DNA from: Dugong dugon
Lineage: Eukaryota > Chordata > Mammalia > Sirenia > Dugongidae
Reading direction: 5' to 3'
Length of the DNA stretch: 64,000 nucleotides
Assembly (NCBI GenBank): GCA_030035585.1
Contig: CM057480.1
Coordinates: 4,643,001 to 4,707,000, forward strand
Shown piece after piece: positions 23,691 through 35,514 of the stretch. Position 1 is the stretch's first letter, and every line of letters begins with the position of its first letter. The position numbers were made by a program, and so were the translations under genes. The notes beneath the pieces were generated by a model. The model was not told the DNA's origin. It saw only the letters and a program-made list of their open reading frames with translations, and did not search any database.

Positions 23691-24897
23691 CCAAAACTCT
23701 TTTTAAAGTATTGTTTAAATATAAGCAAAGGAGGGAAAAATACCTTTCACATTTGTGGTTCTCCCTGGGATCAAATACCCTAAACAGAGAGGGACAAGCT
23801 TGGTGCTAATAACTTTTCCACAAGTATGCCTTGCCAAAGTTCACCCCATTCAGTCTGGGAAATGAAAATTAATGGATCATGTTCCTATGTCCCGTCTGAA
23901 TGCCTAGGGGCCTGCTTGAAAAGGCATTCTTCCTAGAAGAGTTCTGTTTACTCTGCCTTGATAATAGCTCAGTATTTTCAAAAGAAAACTCACAAAGAGA
24001 AAAAAAAACTGCTGAATGGAAGAAAGATGAAATTGTTGACAAAATAAAGTGCAGATTTCAGAGAAGACCTCAGTATCGAAGTTGTGGAATACTACTTCAT
24101 AGAAGCTAAGCAAAGTGATGATCCCTCAGGCATCCTGCCAATGGAATCCTGGGTGGCCTGGGTGGATGTATCTTTTTTTCCATAATGAACTTTGAGAACA
24201 TGCACTTTATGAGTGCAACACTTCTCAATTACAGTGAGCGTCATTTAAGTGTTGGGAATAAAAGATAAATTCCAGCCAATTTTGGAGCATATGGAGTATT
24301 GCTCTGTTAATGCCATTCATCAGACTCTTCAGGCATTTCTACCAGATGATAGACCCAAAAAAATGCCTTCTTCTGTAGTAAGTAGGTGCTACCAATAAGT
24401 GAAATTTCGGGTTTACAAAGTCAGAAAGTGGCAACTGACATCCTCATTTCTTAGAAATGTCCCTGGAAGCATAACTGGATCAAGGGAGTCCTGTATGCCA
24501 TGAATATCTTTGGAAAGGCTACTTTATATCTGCCCCAATTCAAAATGAAAACAAACTAAACAAAAATCATGGGCTTCTCTTATCATCTGTGAAGGTCATG
24601 ATCTTGCAAACATATCCTTCTAGTAAAGTGGAGATGGAAGATATTTAATTACCCACAGTGATGAAAGGTAAGATTGAAGCACAGGAAATGACAGTGCCTT
24701 GACCAAGGGTGTTTCACAGAGGTTTGGGATTAAAAACTGTAACATTCTTAAAATTCCAAAGAGCATTTCCACTAGATCAGTTACTGGCAGATTATATTTC
24801 TGTCTCCAGAGCAGTCCAAATGGACATAATAGAAAAGATGGGGCATGTATTAGATCCACACCAGTTTCAAAATGAGCCTTCCTATTGGGAGCCCTGG
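23691..24897. other. Unassigned sequence
   Basis: 1.2 kb with no clear repeat. A weak minus-strand MIR-like stretch may lie at 24645-24745 (attacccacagtgatgaaag, ttgaccaagggtg). No gene is recognised. Confidence 0.35.
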
Positions 24898-25019
24898 TGG
24901 CACACTGATTAAGGTCAGTAGTTTGAATCCACTAGCTGCTCCTTGGAAACCCTATGGGGCAGTTCTGCTCTGTCCTATAGGATTGCTAGGAGTCAGAATC
25001 AACTCAGCAGCAAACGGTA
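24898..25019 (+). mobile_element. AfroSINE with internal deletion
   Basis: Begins ggagccctggtggcacactg and jumps to aaggtcagtagtttgaatcc. The 'agctcggctgctaaccaa' part of the tRNA-like head is therefore missing. It ends gagtcagaatcaactcagca. Confidence 0.9.
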
Positions 25020-25104
25020 TTGAAGACTTTAGGCTGAGGTGGAAAAAAGAGAATATAGAAGGGCCGTGATGGGAGATCACACCATAAAGAAACAATGCCC
25101 ATAG

Positions 25105-25500
25105 AATAATACTTTGCATGCGTGCAGCACTTTATTATTTTCAAGGAATTTCATGTGTGTTATCTCATCTTAAGAGTTCCCTGGATTGACTACTAACCCC
25201 AAGACTGGAGTTTTGAACTCATCCAGCAGCACCACAAAAGAAACGCCTGGTGATCTGTTTCCATAAAGATTACAGCCAAGAAAACTCTATGGAGCAGTTC
25301 TACTCTGTAACACATGGGGTCACCATGAGTTGGAATCAACTCCACTGCAACATTTTTTTTTTAACTTATTTGATCTTCACAATGATACTGTGTGGAAGGT
25401 GTAATAACCAATTTTGCACATGAAAAAACTGAGTCAGTACAGTTAAATGAGAAAGTAGTGAATATTAGGGGAAAGATATAGAGGAATGAATCCCAGATTT
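25105..25500 (-). mobile_element. MIR SINE split by an AfroSINE
   Basis: Left part: gcagcactttattattttca, tgtgtgttatctcatctt. Right part after the SINE: aacttatttgatcttcacaa, gtgtggaaggtgtaataacc, ttgcacatgaaaaaactgag. Joined, these follow the MIR order on the minus strand. Confidence 0.75.
25174..25361 (+). mobile_element. AfroSINE (long subtype) inside MIR
   Basis: Begins gagttccctggattgactac and contains aacgcctggtgatctgtttc and aaactctatggagcagttct. It ends gagttggaatcaactccact plus a poly-T tail segment. Confidence 0.88.
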
Positions 25501-27630
25501 GTTACAAAGTATGTGACCTTATCACTTAAAATCTGAGGCTACTGTTTCCATATCTAAAAATGATTATCATAGTCATTCACACACTAGGTTCCAATCACCA
25601 GTCAACATTGTAAGCAAACTACTCCGCCCTTCCTAGGATTTATTTTGGGTGTTTGTATGTGTTTAGGGGCAGGCGGAGACTAAAATTACTTGATTTTGAA
25701 AGAAAAAAGTCCACGGCTTGTGTGGCATATTGTAGCCACGTCTGGTTATAACCTAGGACTCTTTTCATAGACCTTAAGTATCTCATTGCAGGTCAGAAGC
25801 TGATAGGTCCCCCAGGAATATTTAATGTATCCCCTGTTTTATGGACCCAGAGTTGCCAAACCTTGTTTTATACTGTGGATGACCTAGTAATCAAACATTC
25901 TGTCACATTCCAAACCATCAACAATTAAAATATGGTACTTATGTCTTGATAAGTGATTGCTGGATGGATTGATTCATCTACTCGTTTAAATTACATTATC
26001 AAAGTCTTCAGTATTGTGACTGGCACTTATAAATGCAATCATTTTGACTACGTGGTCAGGTGTATACTTTACCTGTTTCACAGAAGAAGATAAATTTGAA
26101 AACTTTCCTGAATTCTTGGTAGCTGACAACCTCCTATCTTCTTAAAATAATGAAGAACCAGATTCTGCAAGGTAGACATTTCTCTGGTGTTTATTTTAAA
26201 TTGTTCAACTTATTTCAGGGGTTATGGAAACATTTAGATATTGCTCCATTTAAAATAGGTAAGCATTATCAGCGATTCTGAAAGGGTCACAAAGAATATA
26301 CTTAGTCTTTAAAAGTGCCTGATGCACTCTAAGCTTCTTGGATTTCTCATAAACCTGTTGTCAGTCGACTGGACTTAAAGGAACATGGGCTTTATACAGG
26401 CTCAGATTGGCAGAGTCGACAAAGCTGGTGGTGTCAGGATGATATGTAAGTATTTTTGATTACGTGGATGCTTGTAACTTTTAAAAGAACATTTTATTAC
26501 CTAATTTGGGTACAAGTAAATGGAAACAGAGGAGATTAAAATAGTCTAAGGAGGGTTTACAACGTCAGTTTCTTAACTATATTAAATATCCCTTCTCCCA
26601 TTTGCAAGGAATCCCTGGGCTTGTGGGAAATATGTGCATTTCTACAAGTATCAGGTACCTTGGCCATGAAAGAGACCATGAAAGCATTTAGCCCACTGCT
26701 TCCATATTGGAAATCTGGGGAATGAGGTTGAGCATGGGCAGAGACTTGCTTAGTTAGTGAAAACTAGGACCTGAGTCTAATTTTTATTTTGTAGTTTCCT
26801 CTGGATAATTTTGAACATGAGGTATACATGCATTAAATAAAACAATGAAGAAAATTATGAATTATAATTTTTTGTGCTTCCAGAATGAAGAGCTATAATG
26901 TATTTCATTGTCGGATTTTTTTTTAAGTATAAAAGTAAAGATCCTGAGTGTTAATTACAGTTGTCCTGGAAGGAGAGCATTAAGCTAACCAAGACTTTGC
27001 TAAGAAATGTAATATGTATTGAAAATTCACACAATAAGGGGTTTCTCAATTATACTTTACTATATTAAAAATTATAATTAAAAATTATAGTTCTACTTTT
27101 TTAAAGGGATTTGCTAAATAACTTATTAAAATAAATATGTAAGTACATACAATTCTTTCGAATCTGCTCAGAATGCTCTCACGTGCTTTAAAATGACCCC
27201 TTGGGCAGAGAATAACTGTAATTTTGACTGAAAGAGAGGCTAACTCTCTTGAAAAAGTTCTTTGAAGGTAAATTACTCCTACTTATTCACTGAAGTGGAC
27301 TTTTACTAAGAAAATCAGTTAGTTAGCCTCATTCCAGTTACTGAATATTTTTGAAAATTACATTTGTTTTTAAAGTAAATTAAAAAATTATGACTTAATT
27401 AACTAGGAACTATTTTACTTCCTTATGTCTTATAGTGCAGTGTTTTCCAAATTGTGTCATTACCATGGAGGCTAACATCCTAGGAGAGTTTCTATAAATT
27501 TCTAGTGGCATAAAAGAAAAAAGATCCCATGATCAAATAAAAACGGGGAACACTTTATATTACGTTCTTCTTTTAGAGATTCACAATGCTCGTGAGGGTT
27601 ACAGAAGCTCATTAAATCCTTCATTAAAAG
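25501..27630. other. Long unassigned, repeat-poor sequence
   Basis: About 2.1 kb of AT-rich DNA in which I recognise no transposon and no open frame above background. Old repeats beyond recognition, or conserved non-coding DNA, are both possible. Confidence 0.4.
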
Positions 27631-27911
27631 GCTAATTTTGCTTAAACCCAAATTATACCCCGTATCTTTTCACTATTCTCTGTCTACACTTTGACCTGCA
27701 TCTTCTCATACCTGGATGATGACAGTAACATTTGTATCCCCACTTTAGTCTGGTTCCCTACCACCCACACCACAGCCTTTGTATTAAAAGGTAAATCAGA
27801 TGTTTTCATTTCCCTGTCGAATGATTTGACTTCCTGGTCCAATGATTCATTGGCATTTCGTTGTATTTTAGACAGAATAATACCTTTTCCATGGTCTTTA
27901 ATACCCTACAT

Positions 27912-29165
27912 TAGTGGTTCTCAAATTTGAGAGGAGCATCAGTTACCTAGAGGGCTTGTTAAAACACAGATTTCAGCTTCATAGACACATCCAAACACCC
28001 TGAGGGGCTGAGCTACTGGGGCGGAGGGCTGGGGGCCATGGTTGAGGGGGTCATCTAGGTCAACCGGCATAACAAAGTTCATAAAGAAAATGTTCTACAT
28101 CCAACTTTGGTGAGTAGCATCTGGGGTCTTAAAAGCTTGTGAGTGGCCATCTAAGATACATCTGGTGGTCCCATCCTGTCCAGAGCAAAGGAGAATGAAG
28201 AAAATGAAAGATACAAGGAAAATGTTAGTCCAAAGGATTAATGGACCACAAGTATCACAGAGTCCACCAGCCTGAGTCCAGAAGAACTAAGTGGTGCCCA
28301 GCTACCATCACCGACTACTCTGACAGGGATCACAGTAGAGGATCCCAGACAAAGCAGGAGAAAAATGTAAAACAAAATTCAAATTTACAAAAAAAAAAAA
28401 AAAAAAAAAGATCAGACTTACTGGTCTGACAGAAACTGGAAGAACTCCCGAAACTATGGCCCCTGGAAAACTCTTTTAACTCAGAACTGAAGCCACTCCC
28501 AAAATTCATCCTTCAGCCAAAAATGAGACAGGTCTATAAAATAAACAATAACACAACGTGAGGAATGTGCTTTGTAGTTCAATCATGTATACAAGACCAA
28601 AAGGGCAACACTTGCCCAAAAGCAATGACGAGAAGGCAAGAAGGGACAGGAAAAATGGATGGATGGAAACGGGATCGGCATGTGGAAAGGGAGAATGTTG
28701 ACACATCACGGGGATTGCAACCAATGTCACAAAACAATTTGTGTATAAGTTGTTGAATGAGAAACTTATTTGCTCTGTAAAGTTTCACCTAATGCACAAT
28801 TTTATAAAACAAAGATATCAGTCTGATATTCCAAATGAAATTACTGAAATATGGGATTTTCTTCTGTCAAAAGTTTCTAATTTAACTATGACTGAAGTTA
28901 ATTCCCTAAGATTTTGTTAATCCATATATAATTTCTATAAGTAGAATTATTCATTCGTATGACACTTTTAAAATTGTAATTTATTTTCTAAATTCTCTCT
29001 AATAAAGTAGCATTAAACAAACAAAACAAAAAAAAACACAGATTCCTGGGCTTCATTCCCGGAGTTTCTGATAAATCGAGGTAGAGGCTAAGGATTTGCA
29101 TTTCTGATAAATTCCCAGGTAATACTAATGCCGCTGGCCCTGGAATCAGACTTTGAGAACCACTT
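27912..29165 (+). mobile_element. MER5A-like hAT transposon with 8-bp duplication, split by L1
   Basis: The left end tagtggttctcaaatttgag and right end ctttgagaaccactt are inverted repeats. Both sides carry ccctacat (27904-27911 and 29166-29173), a perfect 8-bp duplication as hAT elements make. The inner halves (gagggcttgttaaaacacag on the left, gatttgcatttctgataaat on the right) fit the MER5A pattern. An L1 lies between them. Confidence 0.92.
27973..29032 (+). mobile_element. 5'-truncated L1 (3' UTR only) with target duplication
   Basis: The phrases ctggggtcttaaaagcttgt, ggccatctaagatacatctg, ccagaagaactaagtggtgc and tggtctgacagaaactggaa align with the 3' UTR of the long L1 at 16-17 kb. The 3' end differs from that copy and ends in aataaag, then an A-rich tail. 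The flanks repeat aaaacacagatt at 27961-27972 and 29033-29044. An internal A-run lies at about 28389-28408. Confidence 0.92.
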
Positions 29166-29755
29166 CCCTACATGATTGGGTCTCTACTTAAATCTCTGAC
29201 CTTGTACCCTGGACTCTTCCCTTCTGTCACTAGGTTCCAGCCACACTGGCCTTCTTTTATCCACATTTTCCTCCTGAATCTCTCCCCCTATGTCTTTGCA
29301 TGACTGGTTCCTAGCTGTCCTTCAGATTGCAGGACAAATATCACTTCCTCAGACTCACAATTCCTCACTCCCTTTTCTAAGCTTTCTCTCCCATAAAAGC
29401 CCCTATAACTAATTTTTATCATATTACCAAGTTTTATTAACTAGATAGTACTCGTAACTCTCTGAAATTGTTTAATATCTGTCAACCTCATTACAATATA
29501 ATCCCCATAAGAGCAGAGACCTTCTCTGTCTTTCATTGCTTTATCCTTAGCCTGATTTTGACATAGATGGTCATTTTCAAAGATCATCTATTAGCAAATT
29601 ACAGGACACTGGTTGTTTAGAACAGAGTTGGAGAAAACCTGTCCTATATTTGATGGGAAGATAGCGCTCTAACTTAACATTTGTGGTTCCAAAATTTGTA
29701 ATGGTAACATAGCTATGACCCTTCAACACACAGAAATCTTTCTGAGAAAATTTTT

Positions 29756-29990
29756 ACCAATTAATTCTTCATTTGTTCATCCATTCATTCATTCACTTTA
29801 TGGTATGGTTATTGTGTACAAAACTGAGGTCCTTTTCCCTAAAGAGCTTAAAAATGAGTAAAGAAGACAAACATGTAAACACCTTGGTAGAAAGGAAATA
29901 TAGGTTTTTTTTTTTTTTTTTGGAGTTACAAAGGAACTGAATAATTTAGGCCAAAGTGGAAGTAGAAGGAAGTAGTCAAGCAAAGATGTC
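29756..29990 (-). mobile_element. L2 3'-end fragment
   Basis: Opens with ttcatttgttcatccattca and ttcattcactttatggtatg, then ccttttccctaaagagctta. This matches the start of a minus-strand L2 3' end. A poly-T lies at 29906-29922. Confidence 0.55.
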
Positions 29991-30086
29991 ATAGATCTGT
30001 CTCTTACAAATTGTGTAGGAATGTAGGATATTAGCTTTATTATCTGTGAAATAAGGCAAGGGGACTATGTGGTAGATTATCACAGT

Positions 30087-30291
30087 AAACCAGTTGCCGT
30101 CAAGTTGACTCCAACTCATGGTGACCCCATGTGTGTCAGGGTAGAACTGTGCTCCATAGGGTTTTTGATGGCTGACTTGTCAAAAGTATATCACCAGTTC
30201 TTTTTTCCAAGTTGCCTCCAGGTGGACTCGAACCTCCAATGTTTCGGTTAGTATCTGAGCCCATTGACCATCTGCACCACCCAGGGGCTCC
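30087..30291 (-). mobile_element. AfroSINE (long subtype) with 11-bp target duplication
   Basis: Starts aaaccagttgccgtcaagtt and ends caccacccaggggctcc. It is flanked by gattatcacag (30075-30085) and gattattacag (30292-30302), which differ at one base. Confidence 0.95.
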
Positions 30292-30369
30292 GATTATTAC
30301 AGAACGGGCCCCAATTCATTCACACCTCTTAGCAATCTCCCTCCATGTAATCTCTTCACACACAGACTC

Positions 30370-31270
30370 TGGGCTAGGCTATGTGGCTTGCAGACACTTG
30401 AACAGTGTTTGCTCATTTTGGATTTTTTCTCTTGGTGTTCTCTGAAAACACAATGTGCGTGAGTTTGAGTTAACCTTCGAGAAAATAAGAGGCCATGTGG
30501 AAGAAAACCGAGTCATCTTGACTAATAGCCTCTCGACCACCAGGCATGTGAGTGAGGCCAACCTAGTTCATCTGGTTACCAGCCCACCCACCAGTTGACC
30601 AAAGATGCCTGTGATAAGCTGTCTTAGTCCTCTAGTGCTGCTATAACAGAAATACCACAAGTGGATGGCTTTAACAAAGAGAAATTTATTCTCTCACAGT
30701 CTAGAAGGCTACAAGTCCAAACTCAGGGTGTCAGCTCCAGGGGAAGTCTTTCTCTTCTCTGTCGGCTCTGGAGGAAGGTCCTTGTCATCAGTCTTCCCTT
30801 GATCTGGGTGGAAGCATCTCAGCACAGGAACCTCAGGTCCAAAGGACACACTCTGCTCCCAGCACTGCTTTCCTGGTAGTATGAGGTTCCCATGTGTCTC
30901 TGCTCACTTCTCTCTTTTATATCTCAAAGGAGATTGGCTTAAGACACTACCTAATCTTGTAGACCTCATCAGCATTACTGCCACTAATCCATCCTATCAC
31001 ATCACAGTGATAGAGTTTACAACACATAAGGAAATCACATCAGATTACAAAATAGTACACAGTCATACAATACTGGGAATCATGACCCAGCCAAGTTGAC
31101 AGATATTTTGGGGGACACAATTCAATCCATGACACAAACCATCAGAGATCAGCTGGGACCAAAAGAATCATCCACCCAACCCACATGATTGGGAGCTAAA
31201 CAAAAGGTTGTTGTTTTAAGCCACCAAGTTCTGGGGTGTTTTGTTATGCAACAAAGGCTACGTACATACA
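30370..31270 (+). mobile_element. MLT1-type MaLR LTR, split by a second LTR
   Basis: Left part: gctatgtggcttgcagacac, ggccatgtggaagaaaaccg, caggcatgtgagtgaggcca. Right part, after 31134: agatcagctgggaccaaaag, ttgttgttttaagccaccaa, tgttatgcaacaaaggctac. These are consecutive blocks of an MLT1 LTR on the plus strand. Confidence 0.8.
30620..31134 (-). mobile_element. TG...CA LTR (MaLR/ERVL type) inserted in MLT1
   Basis: Starts tgtcttagtcctctagtgct and ends ttcaatccatgaca, so it has the terminal TG/CA of retroviral LTRs and is 515 bp long. The text (aacagaaataccacaagtgg, agaaatttattctctcacag) is that of the minus strand of a MaLR-like LTR. The flanking pentamers (taagc and caaac) agree at only three positions, so the target duplication is decayed or the edge is off by a base. 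The orientation is inferred. Confidence 0.7.
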
Positions 31271-31564
31271 AACTAGATGATAACTCCATGTTAATCTTAC
31301 AGTTACAAGAGTCTATATTTCTACAGTTAAATGAACTAATTCATCCTGGTCTGGGCAGGTGATGGCAATTGGTTAGGCCAAAATGTAAACTGGGAATCAG
31401 AATTCACAATCTGTGTGCCCAATTATCTCTTCATTAGATCATCATGCTCTATTTAAAAGCATGTGTCCGTATCTACAAATATCAAAGTATATTAAAAAGT
31501 TGAAGAATAAAGTTTTTTTCATACTATGACATGCAATATTGCTTACTTCCCTTTTTCATGCCTA

Positions 31565-31768
31565 TTGTTGTGTGCCGTCTAGTCAATTCTGACTCACAGT
31601 GACCCTAAAGGACAGGGTAGAACCACCCCATAGGGTTTCCAACACTGTTATCTTTAAGGAAGCTGACTCCCACATCTTTCTCCCGCGGAGCAGCTGTTGG
31701 GTTGCAACAGTGGACCTTTCTTTTGGTTAGCAGCCAAGCACTTAACCACTGCACACACCACCAGGGCT
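31565..31768 (-). mobile_element. AfroSINE with perfect 15-bp target duplication
   Basis: Starts ttgttgtgtgccgtctagtc, includes ttctcccgcggagcagctgt, and ends ccaccagggct. It is flanked by cctttttcatgccta at 31550-31564 and 31769-31783. It carries the alternative middle block with 'atctttctcccgcggagcag'. Confidence 0.95.
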
Positions 31769-31783
31769 CCTTTTTCATGCCTA

Positions 31784-32794
31784 GCTTGTGCTATAGCTCT
31801 AGTAAAAAGTTCCAAACTTTTAAATAAGGCTGTAGCAATCAGAATGAAATTATAAGCATTCTCTTCCTGAACCATAGCTTGGTTTGCAAAGCACATTAAT
31901 TAAATTATTTAAAAATTCATGCACTGTCTCCAGTTACACTTTGTTAAAATGTTTTCTCTTCCCTTAGAATCTATCTGTAAAGAAAAGTGCAGCAAAACTT
32001 GCTTGAGAAGAAAAAAAAAATGTTGGTGTTATTTGTGTTGAGAAAGGAGAGCATATTCAACATCTTGCAGAAAACAGTTTCTAGAGAAATCTTGGAGTCC
32101 CTAGAGGTGCCTCAGATAAGACTTGAGTAAGCATCTGAACTTTTCAAAGATTGTCTAAGGCAAGCTGAAAAGGGAATCCTTGAGAGAGTTTCCCCCACTT
32201 CCTTCAATCTTCTTCAGGTGGATCAGGAAGTGCTGACATCTTGCCTTTTACTTGACGACTTGGCTTTTAAAATGAGACCTGCTCCCCAAAGCCTAAGAAA
32301 GCGTGGAAAAAAAGCCCTTCTAAAAAACAAACTCGAGACGAAAGAGATTTCCCTGTGGCTTTAAAGACATTATGGAATCCAAAACGTGCCTCTTTGAAAT
32401 AAGTATCCAGCTGACTGTCCACAGTTTGAGATGTAGTGACCAATTGTTGTTGATGTTCTCGTAAATTTGGAATTCTTTAACTCCATTTAACAATTTTCAT
32501 TTTAGAGGAGGCTTAAAATGGCATATTGATTTGAGTGTTGGCTTTTTGATGATGATTTTCAGCCTACTTATATCTTGAGTTCCTTGTAATAATAAATACT
32601 CTGTAAGTTCACTTTCTTTCCATTCTAATCTTCCATGCGAGTGTGTATGGTTGTGTGAAATAAATCAAGCTGAAGATTATGGAATTTTGATTAAAATTAA
32701 AATATGGTCCAATGACCTGGCTGTCTGGTTTTCAAAAGCTAGAAGCTGTCTTTCCTGTCAAGGAAAGAGATGGGCAAGCGTGAAAAGCCGTATT
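31784..32794. other. Unassigned, repeat-poor sequence
   Basis: 1 kb without a repeat family that I know. It may include conserved non-coding sequence, but nothing proves it. No exon is visible. Confidence 0.4.
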
Positions 32795-32965
32795 TATATT
32801 ATATTGAGTGCTTTGTGCCAGGCACTTTAGAATGATTTCTTCCTTAATCCTTTCAACAGTTTGGTGAAAAAAAACATTATACTCAGAAATAATCAATAAA
32901 GAAACCACATAGATTAAATAAATAACTTGACAAAGGCTGTAGGTTTAGAAAGAAATACAAATAAC
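32795..32965 (-). mobile_element. MIR SINE
   Basis: Words in minus-strand MIR order: tattgagtgctttgtgccag, gcactttagaatgatttctt, aatcctttcaacagtttggt, aataacttgacaaaggctgt. Confidence 0.7.
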
Positions 32966-32985
32966 TAGTTCCAGTAAATACTTCA

Positions 32986-33198
32986 GGAGTCCCTGGGTGG
33001 TGCAAATGGTTAAGCACTTGACTACTAGCCAAAAGGTTAGCTGTTCACAGCCACCTAGAGGTACCTTGGCAGAAAGACCTGGCAATCTGCTTCTGAAACG
33101 TCACATCTTTCAAAACCCTATGGAACAGTTCTACTCAGCACACGTGGGGTCGCCATGAGTTGGAATTGACTCAATGGCAACTAACAACAACAACAACA
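32986..33198 (+). mobile_element. AfroSINE (long subtype) ending in (caa)n
   Basis: Starts ggagtccctgggtggtgcaa, with the middle block agaggtaccttggcagaaag. It ends tcaatggcaactaacaacaa plus a caa tail. A short target repeat taaatacct/taaatactt is visible on both sides. Confidence 0.93.
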
Positions 33199-33330
33199 TA
33201 AATACCTTAATTTTAGCATGATATCCTTCCAACAGATTTCACTAAAGCTTAAAAAAATAAGTATTTCCTAGTGGTCCCCTCCATTAGAAAGAAGCAATAG
33301 TATAAGAAATTATGTCTGTGGTTAGTAAGG

Positions 33331-33775
33331 TGTTTTAGTCCGGGTTCTCTAAAGGAACAAAACCAGTGAAGTATATATAGACATATGAGAGAGAAATTTA
33401 CTACAAGCAAATGCCTCACACAATTGTGAGTTCTGACAAGTCCCAAATCCATGGGTCAGGCAACAGGCTGAAGACCTCTGCTGGCTCATGGGGTTCTGAG
33501 AGTTGGCAAATCCCAAATCTGCAGGTCAGGCAGCAGGCCAGAGACTTCTGTAGGCTTATGTCTCAAGAGGTCAAGCTATGGGAAGAGTGCAGGGTCAATA
33601 AAAAAATCTAACTTTGCCAGAACACCCAAAGGCAGGCCACACCCGCAAGGAAACTCTCCTTTCAACTGATTGGCTGCTCACATCAGATCATAAAATGGAA
33701 GGTGATTACATAGTGTCTGCCAAACCACTGAGAATCATAGCCTAGCTGAGCTGACACATAACATTAACCATCACA
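33331..33775 (-). mobile_element. MLT2-type ERVL LTR
   Basis: Starts tgttttagtccgggttctct and ends ctgacacataacattaacca plus tcaca, giving TG...CA ends over 445 bp. The interior words (caaatctgcaggtcaggcag, aactctcctttcaactgatt) fit MLT2 LTRs of the ERVL class. There is an internal near-repeat of the 'caaatcc(a/c)' block at 33440 and 33510. Orientation relative to the viral strand is uncertain. Confidence 0.75.
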
Positions 33776-33898
33776 TAGGATTTTTAAAAATTTATTTAAA
33801 AAACACTTAAATACAACACATAAATGAGAAAGTATTGACAAATAAAAGGAAAAAGACATATAACCACATACATTTTTAGGGGTCATATATTTGGAATT

Positions 33899-34069
33899 GG
33901 AGCCCTGGTGGCACAGTGGTTAAAAGATCAGCAGCTAACCAAAAGGTTGACAGCGCAAATTCACCAGCCACTCCTTGGAAACCCTATGGGGCAGTTCCAC
34001 TCTATACTATACAGGGTCTCTATGAGTTAGAATTGACTTGATGGCAATGGGTTCGGTTTTGGGGTTTTT
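33899..34069 (+). mobile_element. AfroSINE with 12-bp target duplication
   Basis: Starts ggagccctggtggcacagtg and ends gagttagaattgacttgatg plus the ggttttgggg tail. It is flanked by atatttggaatt (33887-33898) and atatttgaaatt (34070-34081). Confidence 0.95.
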
Positions 34070-34139
34070 ATATTTGAAATTATTGTCCCTAGAATATTGT
34101 TTGATATTTTATTTATTCATAGGTTAGCTTTGGGGGGAT

Positions 34140-34995
34140 TACCTTCTAATTTATTATTTTGATTAACTTTTTATTGAAGTAATACTCACATACACACACA
34201 GACACCCCTAAAAATGCTGAAAATCATAAGGGTAAAGCTTGAAGAAATATTACAAAGTGAACACATCAATAAACCATCACTAAAGTCAAGAAATAAAACA
34301 TAACCAGTACGTCAGAAGCCAACTTCATGCCCCCTTTCAATCCCTACTCACCACCTCTGGTCTACTTTGTACTACTATTCCGTAAATGAGCCTTGTCTGT
34401 TTTTGAACTTTCCAACAATAGAAACATACTAAACACATTCTTTTGTTTATGAATTTTTTTTTTTTTTTTTGCTCAACATTGTATTGGGAGATCCATTCAC
34501 ATTGCAGCTTGTTTTAGATTACTCATTTTTATTATTGTATAGTATTGCATAGAGTGAATATACTATAATGTATTTATTCATTCTATGACGCTAAGCTGCT
34601 ATAAATATTTTCCACAAATATTTTGATGCGCACACTCACACACACAGATTTGTTAAGAATGTATGTTGGTATGGAAACATTGACTCATAGGGCGTGGTAT
34701 TTCACAGATAATTTCAAAAACAATTTCATAAAGTAGTGTCACCAACTTAAAATCCTGCTCTTCTGATGATCTGTTTCCTCACCAGTACTTGGTGCCTTCA
34801 ACATTTTTAATTCTGGCCTTTCTGGTATTTTTTTTAATACAGTAGTGCACTTTTTTCTATGTTTATTGGACATTTGGATAAACTTTTTTTTAAAGAGTCT
34901 ATTCAAATCACTTAACCATTTTTTTTTTCCATTGCATTTATGGTCTTTTTCTTATTTGTGGAAGTCCTTTATATATTTGAACTATGAGCTTCAGT
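34140..34995 (-). mobile_element. L1M/L1ME-type LINE 3' region
   Basis: Minus-strand phrases in order: taactttttattgaagtaat, cataagggtaaagcttgaag, aagaaataaaacataaccag, ttgtctgtttttgaactttc, attattgtatagtattgcat, atttcttatttgtggaagtc type. This is an old L1 3' UTR running into the ORF2 end. Confidence 0.8.
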
Positions 34996-35039
34996 TTCAT
35001 AACATGTGCTGCAGATAACGTCTCCCACTTGCTGGTGGG

Positions 35040-35275
35040 AGATGGGATAGAAGAAGTGACACTGAGAGCCTTGTAGAGGCTTGAAGGCCATAGTAAGGTC
35101 TTAGTATTACTTTACCAGTATGATGGGAGGATTTTTATCATGGGAAAAAACATGACTTGACTTACAATTTTGAAGAATCATTCTAGCTATTGAATGGAAT
35201 ATAAAGTTTAAAAAACATAGGCAAGGTAAAGTGGAGGCGGGGAGATCAGTTATGGCATGGAGGTCCTCAATTCTC
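35040..35275 (-). mobile_element. L2 LINE fragment
   Basis: Phrases gagccttgtagaggcttgaa, ggccatagtaaggtcttagt, atgatgggaggatttttatc and gaagaatcattctagctatt correspond to the minus strand of the L2 ORF2 C-terminal part. Confidence 0.65.
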
Positions 35276-35514
35276 TCTCCGAGGGTTACTTTATTCTTTG
35301 GTTCACTAACTGAGTCATAAAGCTACTCTCTGGACTTACTTTCACCTTCAAATTCTCATCACCTTCAACTATTACCCTACATCTCTTCTTTCCTTCCAAG
35401 ACAAACTTCCTGAAGTAGTTGCCCATATTTACTATATGCACCCCCATATATTCCACTACTTCTTCAACCTATTGAGTTATTGATTCCTACCATTAAGAAC
35501 TGTGAAAGACATGT

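Larger units (their letters stand above)
27640..29590 (+). mobile_element. L2 LINE fragment hosting a two-level nested insertion
   Basis: Left part: cacctggatgatgacagtaa type sequence and ttgacttcctggtccaatga. Right part: gaccttgtaccctggactct, tccagccacactggccttct, atgtctttgcatgactggtt, gcagagaccttctctgtctt. Together they follow plus-strand L2 from the end of ORF2 into the 3' UTR. The insertion point is within ccctacatgat, where a MER5A-like element split it. Confidence 0.8.
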
